Source: Flavobacteriaceae bacterium
GTDB lineage: Bacteria > Bacteroidota > Bacteroidia > Flavobacteriales > Weeksellaceae
Direction: 5' to 3'
Assembly (NCBI GenBank): GCA_031273305.1
Contig: JAISSC010000209.1
Coordinates: 1-15,783, forward strand
DNA: 15,783 bases
The notes under the pieces are model-generated. The model was not told the origin of the DNA and made no database searches. It worked only from the letters and a program-made list of their open reading frames with translations. Positions 7,901-12,831 of this stretch are shown piece by piece (positions within the stretch are counted from its first letter, which is position 1; the number at the start of each line of letters is the position of its first letter). The position numbers were made by a program, and so were the translations under genes.

Positions 7901-8165
7901 CCAAGCCTTGTTTATATGCTGTTTCACGTTGTTTCTTTGTCTTAAATGTTGAAATATTTTTATTTTCTACAACTGCGATAACTTGCTTTTTGTCAGTAAT
8001 TATACCATCTGGCTTCCTTTTCTCAAACCCCTTATATTCTTTTTTAGGTATAATACCAGCGTTTTTTAGAGCATTGAGAGTAGTAGCTCCAATATTTCGG
8101 AACTCCCACTTGCCTATTTTTTCAGGATTATTTATTAAATCCCTTTGTAACAACTCTTCGCTCAT
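4989..8165 (-). CDS. Single-polypeptide restriction-modification enzyme (nuclease-methylase-specificity fusion, Type IIG/IIB-like)
   Basis: A 1058-aa enzyme predicted to methylate adenine-N6 and cleave DNA lacking the mark. Residues 1-150 form a PD-(D/E)XK nuclease: Asp53 in KPDGII and Glu67-x-Lys69 in AVVENKN. Residues about 160-310 resemble the HsdM helical N-terminus. Residues about 310-590 are an N6-adenine methylase with GQYFTP (315-320), SAM-binding motif I DPACGVGKF (343-351) and catalytic NPPY (453-456). Residues about 690-860 and 870-1055 are two Methylase_S target-recognition domains, each ending in a helical spacer (DKQKEVIEKYEYI and EAQTLYVEKYKKI). The R-M-S order with two TRDs is that of AloI-like enzymes, so a bipartite recognition site is expected. 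Motifs appear intact. A C-protein-like gene ends 5 nt upstream. The recognition site cannot be read from sequence; McrBC-like or methylase-only roles are unlikely. Confidence 0.9.
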   Translation of the reverse strand: MSEELLQRDLINNPEKIGKWEFRNIGATTLNALKNAGIIPKKEYKGFEKRKPDGIITDKKQVIAVVENKNISTFKTKKQRETAYKQGLEVAQVLNAKILILTDTITTIWVNALNGEEIIDEKGRELKEIFNPKNSDLEKLIQQIVDSIDKENSQIREPRLKDPTRLAKSVWQDLWMAAGATAENCLYTFVELFIFKYLSDLDVLKSHVNYDFIMSMFNSESEDEVLEYYAKTVRPHIKKLFPAGSKDNTTIINGTIFVSKDELAVAGYGTVFHTILKKFGNEKDGGGEFKNIDKDFKSKLFETFLKESISKKNWGQYFTPLRVVRAIVRMAESEIKDGISICDPACGVGKFLLEPLLINNNIEHFYSVKKGKLEQKINLIGIDKGFDKEEQKTIILAKANMLIYMSDMIRKNSDLTTQFADIFNDTFELKTKNILGTLRDVDYEGKIDLILTNPPYVTTGSSNLKDEIVKSGLSSHYPINAMGVEGLFMEWIIRALKPGGKAFIVVPDGIFNRQNDKNLRQYILDECFIDGIISLPLKTFFTTPKKTYILCVTKKQSRNIKQTDPIFTYLVSEMGESRDVYRFEITEDDLTSAVDWFNQFKNARKSFRSDDKRCKIQPIEKFNADNHWSIDRWWTKEEQIALGIAEEDKVTTLIDFSDLVCDVSDTLKEYSDLLKEVAEKKKTISNYKEIKLTDEKYFNLFIGKRLLKKDLIHIKGTIPIYSANVNSPISFHTESNIKDFSNNFVIWGIDGNFEYNFIPKNTPFVTTDHCGAIRILSDDIYPEYLMIQLERGRHKYGFDRGLRSSLKNMQEVSIDIPFNKNGSINIDKQKEVIEKYEYILNLRNKIIEYKKQMEKLNIETFSNNDKIITKDIGELFAKNQGNSFYTKKRVIGNGWHGDIPVYSSNTQDDGLLMRMNFDNINPRDLYYQRCLTWSIDGYAGKLFVRNNDNITNSRDEKYYFTINNHCGILLPLVKNLNLEYIKFILQPIFFERSKGYGNKKLGNNQIENIGIPIPIDKAGNFDLEAQTLYVEKYKKIESLKKNISEELDKILEVHINFE

Positions 8166-8170
8166 AACAA

Positions 8171-8494
8171 TTAAAATTTTAATTCGTATTGCTTCGCCTC
8201 TTTTATTCTCATATATTTTGCGGAGTTTGCTGCCTCAACAAATACATTTTCTGAACAATTATTTTCACATGCCTCCTTTGCAAATTTATCTGCATAGTAC
8301 ATATCTATCAATATTTGCAAATCAACATTGAATACTTCGGCAAGTATAACAAGTTTAGACTTACTAATGTTTTTTGTTCCATTTTCTATCCTACTTATGG
8401 CACTTGAGTTTATTCCAATTTTAGCACCAAACTCTGTTTGTGTCCAAGTATTCTTTTCTCTTTCAGTTTTAATATAGTTTCCGAAACTTGCCAT
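8171..8494 (-). CDS. XRE-family HTH regulator, probable controller (C) protein of the R-M gene
   Basis: A 107-aa protein with a Cro/C1-type helix-turn-helix at about residues 18-40 (TQTEFGAKIGINSSAISRIE), followed by LAEVFNVDL and a C-terminal tail rich in Ala, Glu and Asn. C proteins of restriction systems have this fold; they delay nuclease expression after entry into a new host and autoregulate their own promoter. Its stop is 5 nt before the R-M start on the same strand, so the two are co-transcribed. An inverted repeat AGAATT-N8-AATTCT lies just upstream and touches the candidate -7 box, as expected for autoregulation. The tail is longer than in the classic C proteins of about 80 aa. A general regulator or an antitoxin-like role cannot be excluded, but the context favours control of the R-M gene. 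Confidence 0.8.
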   Translation of the reverse strand: MASFGNYIKTEREKNTWTQTEFGAKIGINSSAISRIENGTKNISKSKLVILAEVFNVDLQILIDMYYADKFAKEACENNCSENVFVEAANSAKYMRIKEAKQYELKF

Positions 8495-8533
8495 ATTTTA
8501 GGTTTTACCATTTTTGATTTGACCCATTATTTG

Positions 8534-8541
8534 CAAAATTA
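8534..8541 (-). promoter_or_regulatory. Candidate -7 box for the regulator/R-M operon
   Basis: The minus strand reads TAATTTTG, a full match to TAnnTTTG, 39 nt before the regulator ATG at 8494. No TTTG is found at -33. Absence of a good -33 box is compatible with activation by the adjacent regulator. Confidence 0.45.
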
Positions 8542-8560
8542 GAATTATTTTTCGAATTCT
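8541..8560. promoter_or_regulatory. Candidate C-box operator (AGAATT-N8-AATTCT)
   Basis: A perfect 6-bp inverted repeat with an 8-bp spacer, centred about 57 bp upstream of the XRE gene and sharing one base with the -7 box. Position and symmetry fit a dimeric XRE/C protein. This is inferred; AT-rich DNA yields such repeats by chance. Confidence 0.4.
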
Positions 8561-8588
8561 TATGTATTTTGAGATGAAAATTTATTTA

Positions 8589-9104
8589 TTACCTCCTAAC
8601 CCCCTTGTTCTGATTGACTTCTTTTAGCGGTATATCGTCCCGATGATAGGTAGAGGGCAGGAACTTCCGAATGTGATTACAGACTGTTCGATAGCGGGCG
8701 AAAGTACCCTTTACGCGACTGTAACCTACTTTCTTTTCGAATTCGGCATTATGCTGTTCAAATAGTTTTAGTAAAGTTTCCTGTTTTACTCCGATTCCGA
8801 GATAGGCGTTTTTCAGCTTGGTGGCGGTAACGTAGCCGTCCGTTTGCATAAGTTCTTGATAACGGCGGTTTACCTCTACACGAATTCGGTCAATAGCGAG
8901 ATTAATTTTCTGCGCATCTACGCTCTTTCCCGAAGCACGATTGGTTTTCACATCCCACAGCCGTAGCGAAATGTCCATTTTACAGCTAAATTGTTTAACT
9001 TCGCCGTCTACTGTAATACGGCACATCAAAGGCAGGTTACCGTTGGGTTTCTCGCTGCCTTTCTTTACGTAAAATAATACTTTAAATGTTGATCGCAAAC
9101 TCAA
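8589..9104 (-). pseudogene. Truncated tyrosine integrase (arm-binding and SAM-like domains only)
   Basis: The 171-aa frame matches the N-terminal third of integrases from Bacteroidetes conjugative and mobilisable transposons. The arm-type DNA-binding domain is at about 1-95 (RSTFKVLFYVKK, LPLMCRITVDGEVKQFSCKMDI, LWDVK) and the SAM-like core-binding domain begins at about 108 (LLKLFEQHNAEF). Full proteins are about 400 aa with a C-terminal catalytic domain carrying Arg, His, Arg and Tyr; all of that is missing. Similarity stops after KEVN (residue 164, near 8613), where relatives continue with an F-I-x-x-F-x-x-F/Y-L segment. Here it runs into NQNKGVRR and a stop, 94 nt before the XRE gene. The start is TTG at 9104; the reading frame offers no better ATG. 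A -7 box lies just upstream. It was probably cut when the R-M cassette arrived or by a later deletion. Confidence 0.85.
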
Positions 9105-9117
9105 TGTTTTTTGGTTA

Positions 9118-9125
9118 CAAAATTA
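9118..9125 (-). promoter_or_regulatory. Candidate -7 box of the integrase
   Basis: The minus strand reads TAATTTTG (TAnnTTTG), 13 nt before the TTG start. An upstream TTTG (minus strand, near 9153-9156) is 27 nt away, longer than the usual 19-21. It overlaps the first of two AGTTATC repeats. Confidence 0.4.
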
Positions 9126-9142
9126 GTTATCATTGAGTTATC
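9125..9142 (+). repeat. Two AGTTATC repeats at 11-bp spacing (possible integrase arm sites)
   Basis: AGTTATC occurs at 9125-9131 and 9136-9142, one helical turn apart, directly upstream of the integrase start. Integrase arm-type sites are short direct repeats in this kind of position. The GTAAC pair at 9213-9228 has the same 11-bp periodicity. This is inference from spacing only. Confidence 0.3.
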
Positions 9143-9212
9143 GGACGGTATGCAAATCTAAGCAATTCGCTGAATAAAAACCGATTATGAATCAATCTTC
9201 ATCTTTATTCAA

Positions 9213-9228
9213 GTAACGAGATAGTAAC
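9213..9228 (+). repeat. Candidate right attachment site of the accessory island
   Basis: GTAACGAGATAGTAAC, differing at one central base from 4574-4589. It lies between the integrase 5' end and the chromosomal phnA-like gene, where an att site is expected. It is followed by an AT-rich near-palindrome GAAAATA-TG-TATTTTC (9250-9265). Confidence 0.4.
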
Positions 9229-9285
9229 GCATCTCCTGCGCTGTTCTGCGAAAATATGTATTTTCACCTGTGGCAAAACAACACA

Positions 9286-9330
9286 AAAAAGAGCGTAACG
9301 AACGCTTGTTCAGCTAATTCGCTACGCTCT
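9286..9330 (-). terminator. Intrinsic terminator on the minus strand without an upstream gene
   Basis: AGAGCGTAACGAA (9290-9302) pairs with TTCGCTACGCTCT (9318-9330): a 13-bp stem with one wobble and a 15-nt loop. On the minus strand the stem is followed by TTTTTGTG, the form of a rho-independent terminator. No minus-strand gene lies to its right (the phnA-like gene is on the plus strand), so it may insulate the integrase from outside transcription or be left from a deleted gene. Confidence 0.55.
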
Positions 9331-9401
9331 GCGTAAAAACAGTTTCTGCTTAGTAGTTTATTTTAAAAAACGTATATTTACCCACAATTAAAAAATACTT
9401 T

Positions 9402-9611
9402 ATGGAAGTAAAAGACTGTAACGGTGCCCTTTTAAAAGCCGGAGATTCAGTGATAATCACTAAAACATTAAAACCCAAAGGAGTTTCTTCTCCGATAAAA
9501 ATGGGTGCTAAAATAAAGAGTATCAGGCTTACCGATAGTGAAGACGAAATTGAAGGTAAAGTAAACAATATCATGATGGTTATCAGAACTGAGTTTGTAA
9601 AGAAGGCTTAA
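9402..9611 (+). CDS. PhnA C-terminal-domain protein
   Basis: A 69-aa protein matching the C-terminal SH3-like domain of the PhnA/YjdM family: VKDCNGALLKAGDSVIITKTLKPKG (3-27), then MGAKIKSIRLTD and EIEGKVNN, ending in TEFVKK. The N-terminal zinc ribbon found in full-length YjdM (about 110 aa) is absent; stand-alone copies of this size are known from Flavobacteriia. Despite the family name, PhnA is not established as acting in phosphonate breakdown and the function is unknown. The ATG at 9402 is preceded by AT-rich DNA containing TATATTTA, a weak -7-like sequence. The transporter follows 80 nt downstream on the same strand. It is the first chromosomal gene right of the island. Confidence 0.85.
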   Translation: MEVKDCNGALLKAGDSVIITKTLKPKGVSSPIKMGAKIKSIRLTDSEDEIEGKVNNIMMVIRTEFVKKA

Positions 9612-9691
9612 TTCAAAGTAACCGTTATTTTGTAGTGATCGTTAATTTTTTGAGATAAGTTCTCTTTTCTAATATAATAAAATCTTCGGAT

Positions 9692-11050
9692 GTGAATCTT
9701 ATAAAAAATGATCCTAAAACGATCAGAGCATGGGCGTTTTACGACTGGGCAAATTCTGTTTATTCTCTGGTAATAACCTCAACCATATTTCCTGTTTATT
9801 ATTCCATTTTAACTACGGATTCTTATAAAAAAGTTTACAATGATTATCAGGATGTATGGTATGAAGAACCTGTCCACGCCCCGATAGAGCTTTTCGGTAT
9901 GCATTTTGCTCCGGATGCATTATTCAGTTATTCCTTAACCCTGTCTTTTATCTTTGTGGTTTTTTCTTCCCCTGTTTTTTCTTCCATTGCAGATGTTACG
10001 GGAGCCAAAAAGAAATTCTTAAAATTCTTCTGCTATTTAGGCTCTCTATCTTGTATCGGTCTCTTCTTTTTTACGGACAAATCTCAAATCATGTATGGGC
10101 TTATCCTCAATGTAATGGCAAGCATCGGGTTTTGGGGCAGTTTGGTGTTTTACAATTCCTATCTTCCCGATATTGCTACGGAGGATCAACAAGACAAGAT
10201 TTCTGCAAAAGGATATATTATGGGCTATCTGGGGGCAGTTCTTCTACTGGTCTTATGTTTATTCTTAATTGAAGGCATTGCTCCCGCTGAAGATAAAATC
10301 CTGTATACACGATTAAGTTTTGTTTTAACAGGCTTGTGGTGGCTTGGGTTTGCTCAGTACACCTTTGCCAATCTGCCTGATAACCCGAAAGTAGAGGGTA
10401 TAAAGAAAAGAAGTGTTATTTTTAGCAGTTTTCTGACTCTGAAAAAAATACAATCCGAACTCTTTGAAGAAAAGAACCTTCGGCTTTTCCTGATAAGTTT
10501 TTTCTTTTATTCTATCGGAATACAGACTATCTTTCTTATGGCAGCTCTTTTCGGCTCCAATGAGATAAATCTGGAGAGCAATAAACTTATCGTATCCATA
10601 TTGGTAACTCAAATAGTAGCCATTATAGGAGCTTATCTCTGCTCTGCATTATCTAAAAAGACAGGAAATAAGATGGTTTTGATTATCTGCATTTGTATAT
10701 GGATAGGAATTTGTTTTGCCGGCTTTTTTCTGGATAAAACCAATCCGTACATCGAATATTATTTTTATATAGTAGCCGGATTAGTCGGGTTGGTTATGGG
10801 AGGAATACAGGCGATGTCACGTTCCACGTATAGTAAAATGCTTCCCGAAAAAGACCGGAATATAACAGCCACCTATTTCAGTTTTTATGATGTGCTCGAA
10901 AAATGTGCCATTGTTGTCGGGTCTTTCACCTACGGATATTTGATAGATGTAACAGGAAATATGCGATATTCTGTTTTAGCCATGTCCATAGCCTTTATCA
11001 TAGGATTGTTTTTTATGTTTTTTGTAGACTCGAAGAAGATTAATATCTGA
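9692..11050 (+). CDS. UMF1-family MFS transporter
   Basis: A 452-aa integral membrane protein of the major facilitator superfamily. The N-terminal NDPKTIRAWAFYDWANSVYSLVITS is the signature of the UMF1 branch (related to the Atg22 vacuolar-effluxer fold). About 12 hydrophobic segments alternate with short loops. A basic cytoplasmic loop (TGAKKKFLKFF) follows the second or third helix, and the second half contains VMGGIQAMSRSTYSKMLPEKDR, a further family hallmark. The length matches relatives (420-470 aa). The substrate is not known. The start is GTG at 9692: the frame gives NLIKNDPKT right after it, and the ATG overlapping at 9690 is out of frame and runs straight into TGA. A winged-helix gene follows 40 nt downstream. 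Confidence 0.9.
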   Translation: MNLIKNDPKTIRAWAFYDWANSVYSLVITSTIFPVYYSILTTDSYKKVYNDYQDVWYEEPVHAPIELFGMHFAPDALFSYSLTLSFIFVVFSSPVFSSIADVTGAKKKFLKFFCYLGSLSCIGLFFFTDKSQIMYGLILNVMASIGFWGSLVFYNSYLPDIATEDQQDKISAKGYIMGYLGAVLLLVLCLFLIEGIAPAEDKILYTRLSFVLTGLWWLGFAQYTFANLPDNPKVEGIKKRSVIFSSFLTLKKIQSELFEEKNLRLFLISFFFYSIGIQTIFLMAALFGSNEINLESNKLIVSILVTQIVAIIGAYLCSALSKKTGNKMVLIICICIWIGICFAGFFLDKTNPYIEYYFYIVAGLVGLVMGGIQAMSRSTYSKMLPEKDRNITATYFSFYDVLEKCAIVVGSFTYGYLIDVTGNMRYSVLAMSIAFIIGLFFMFFVDSKKINI

Positions 11051-11090
11051 TTTTTTCGTAATTTTATAAGGTTAATTTAAACAAATAATT

Positions 11091-11267
11091 ATGGAAGCAA
11101 AAGATAAAGTATTAGGTGCTATTAAAAAAGCAAAAGAACCGGTAAATGCAGGGAAAGTTACCGAATTAACCGGACTGGAACGCAAGGAAGTGGACAAGGC
11201 TATGAAAAAATTAAAAGACGAAGGTCTGATTGTTTCTCCTAAACGTTGTTTTTGGCAGGCAAAATAA
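11091..11267 (+). CDS. Small winged-helix DNA-binding protein (58 aa)
   Basis: A 58-aa frame from ATG 11091 to TAA 11267. It begins MEAKDKVLGAIKKAKEPV and continues with KVTELTGLERKEVDKAMKKL and a wing-like DEGLIVSPKRCFW. The helix-turn-helix plus short wing matches tiny MarR/ArsR-like winged-helix proteins common in Bacteroidetes, which are often missed because they are shorter than 60 codons. Leu23-Lys40 would contain the recognition helix. It lies 40 nt after the transporter and 68 nt before the GyrI-like gene, on the same strand. No ligand-binding domain is present, so the signal, if any, is unknown. Confidence 0.8.
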   Translation: MEAKDKVLGAIKKAKEPVNAGKVTELTGLERKEVDKAMKKLKDEGLIVSPKRCFWQAK

Positions 11268-11275
11268 TTTTAGCT

Positions 11276-11293
11276 TAAGATATGATGATCTTA
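11276..11293. promoter_or_regulatory. Inverted repeat upstream of the GyrI-like gene
   Basis: TAAGAT and ATCTTA, 6 bp each, separated by ATGATG. It sits 43 bp before the GyrI-like ATG and just after the winged-helix gene. It could be an operator for that small protein or a weak hairpin at its 3' end. No T-run follows immediately. Confidence 0.25.
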
Positions 11294-11335
11294 TCAAATT
11301 TTTGTAGCTTGTTGAGCGTCTTTTAGTTAGGAATT

Positions 11336-11797
11336 ATGCAAAAAAAACAAAACGTAGAATCAATTGCTATCGTAGGGATTTCTGTGAGAACTTCCAATAA
11401 GAACGGAGAAGCCTCTGTTGATTTGGGAGTTTTATGGGAAAGATTTTATCTGGAAAATGTCCATGCACAAATTCCTAATATAATTTCCGGAGATATATAT
11501 TGTGTTTATACCGATTATGAATCCGATTATACAGGGGAATATACTGCCATCATTGGGTATAAAGTGCCATTTTTAGGATTTATCCCCGAAGGATTAACCG
11601 GATGTTTGATTGAAGAAGGAGAATATCTGAAATATACTATTAGAGGAGAGATTTCCTCTATTGCCGATGTATGGGCAGAAATATGGGCTAATGATTCTGT
11701 TCTGAACAGAAAATACGGAACTGATTTTGACGTATATAAGGAAAAATCTCAGGATATTGAACATGCGGAAATGGAAGTATATATCGGTGTGAGATAA
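11336..11797 (+). CDS. GyrI-like effector-binding domain protein
   Basis: A 153-aa soluble single-domain protein. The segments IAIVGISVRTSN (10-21), LWERFYLE (33-40), YCVYTDYESDYTGEYTAIIGYKV (55-77), GEYLKYTIRG (95-104) and the C-terminal MEVYIGVR match the GyrI-like small-molecule-binding fold, also found as the C-terminal effector domain of AraC/BmrR-type regulators. Stand-alone copies bind hydrophobic ligands or toxins; the ligand here is unknown. A small winged-helix protein is encoded 68 nt upstream, so the two together would resemble a split regulator (DNA-binding plus sensor), although no fusion is seen and this is inference. A TAAGAT-N6-ATCTTA inverted repeat (11276-11293) lies in between. 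Confidence 0.8.
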   Translation: MQKKQNVESIAIVGISVRTSNKNGEASVDLGVLWERFYLENVHAQIPNIISGDIYCVYTDYESDYTGEYTAIIGYKVPFLGFIPEGLTGCLIEEGEYLKYTIRGEISSIADVWAEIWANDSVLNRKYGTDFDVYKEKSQDIEHAEMEVYIGVR

Positions 11798-11808
11798 TAA
11801 ATAACGTG

Positions 11809-11862
11809 AGTTCGGGATAAGAACTGAGACACTTTTTATTCGGGTTTAGTTCTTGCTTTATT
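11809..11862. terminator. Possible terminator between convergent genes
   Basis: AAGAACT (11819-11825) pairs with AGTTCTT (11848-11854), followed by GCTTTATTTTA on the plus strand. An alternative short stem AGTTC (11809-11813) with GAACT (11821-11825) competes with it. It lies between the GyrI-like gene (plus) and the GH25 gene (minus), whose stop is at 11858. The stem is weak and the loop long. Confidence 0.3.
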
Positions 11863-12712
11863 TTATAGTAAGCTCTTTCAATTTATCCTGATTTCCGTTA
11901 AACACATTGATGTCCACAAAATTTTGTGAGATTCCTTTTACAATCCCTTTTTCCGTAAACTGCCAAAAAGACCATTTCGGATGTATGGGATTTTCTCTGG
12001 GATTATAATTGGCAACCCAAATAAGGTAGTCGCTTAGGTCTAAATCAGGGATATGGTGGATAAAATAAGCATCATTTGAATAGATAATGGGCTTTATCTT
12101 GTATTCATCTTCCACTATTTGTAACCAGTTGAGTATTCCTTTTTTCAATAACTCCAGAGACTGATTTTTAGGCAATTCTTCAACATCCAGTACCGGAGGC
12201 AGGTCTCCCTTTTGTAAGGTCACGGTAGCAATAAAATTTTTAGCCTGAGCCGTAGAATTTCTATTCACATCATAATAATGATAGGCTCCTTTGATTATGT
12301 TCTTCTTCGTGAGGTTAGCCCAATTTTTTTTAAAGAAAGCATCCCGGTTAAATGCCCCCTGAGTAGCCCGTACGAAGACAAAAGAAATAGGAAATCCGTC
12401 TTTTATTACTTCTACGCTGTCCCAGACTATACTCCCCTGATGTCGGCTAATATCCAACCCAAAGGCATTCCCCCGATATTTTTGAAGTACGGCTTGTATT
12501 TTCTGTGTTTCGGATACTTTTTGACTTCTTTCCAAATCTGAGTATCCATGTTCATTCACCTCAAACTTTTCCTTTATAGTATAATAATACATGGCTAAGG
12601 TCGTTCGGAAGAAGAATATAAGCGAGATAAATACAATAATACCGGTGAGCCAGTAATAAACCTTATATGAGATTTTATTTCTTCCTGTTTTTCTTTTTAT
12701 CCTCTTTTTCAT
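11858..12712 (-). CDS. Membrane-anchored GH25 muramidase (lysozyme-like)
   Basis: A 284-aa protein with a basic N-terminus (KKRIKRKTGRNK), one hydrophobic helix at about 19-41 that would act as an uncleaved signal anchor, and a glycoside hydrolase family 25 domain from about 82 to the end. Family motifs are in order: FGLDISRHQG with Asp87, VFVRATQG (112-119), GAYHYYD (142-148), PPVLDVEE with catalytic Asp176 and Glu178, IIYSND, LIWVANYN (230-237), FWQFTEKG and DINVFNG with Asp267. GH25 enzymes cleave the beta-1,4 bond between MurNAc and GlcNAc, so a periplasmic role in cell-wall remodelling is expected. lepA lies 119 nt upstream on the same strand; separate transcription is possible. No cell-wall-binding repeat is present. 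Confidence 0.92.
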   Translation of the reverse strand: MKKRIKRKTGRNKISYKVYYWLTGIIVFISLIFFFRTTLAMYYYTIKEKFEVNEHGYSDLERSQKVSETQKIQAVLQKYRGNAFGLDISRHQGSIVWDSVEVIKDGFPISFVFVRATQGAFNRDAFFKKNWANLTKKNIIKGAYHYYDVNRNSTAQAKNFIATVTLQKGDLPPVLDVEELPKNQSLELLKKGILNWLQIVEDEYKIKPIIYSNDAYFIHHIPDLDLSDYLIWVANYNPRENPIHPKWSFWQFTEKGIVKGISQNFVDINVFNGNQDKLKELTIK

Positions 12713-12831
12713 CCGGGTATGAAGAATTATGTTTTATAAGCTCTTACTCTAAAAATCACATAAGGTTTAGTCGGTTTTACCTTAGGCGGGTCTACTTGAA
12801 CAATATAATCCGGTTATGGTAATTTTTATAG

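Larger units (their letters stand above)
4574..9228. mobile_element. Decayed integrative element carrying a restriction-modification system
   Basis: The stretch between the two GTAACGAG(T/A)TAGTAAC repeats contains only accessory functions: an R-M-S enzyme, its XRE regulator, the 5' third of a tyrosine integrase and a possible transposase fossil. The R-M gene is visibly richer in A and T (many ATA, AAT and AAA codons) than pepD, purA or lepA. The flanking genes pepD and phnA-like are ordinary chromosomal genes. The integrase catalytic domain and any mobilisation genes are missing, so the element cannot move by itself now. The exact borders are inferred and no longer att core was found. Confidence 0.5.

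Noticed and set aside
8171..8494. XRE protein as an antitoxin of a toxin-antitoxin pair
   Set aside because: No small toxin gene is adjacent; the partner is the R-M enzyme in the same operon.
9350..9574. 74-codon minus-strand hydrophobic frame
   Set aside because: It is antisense to the phnA-like gene, which has clear family motifs.
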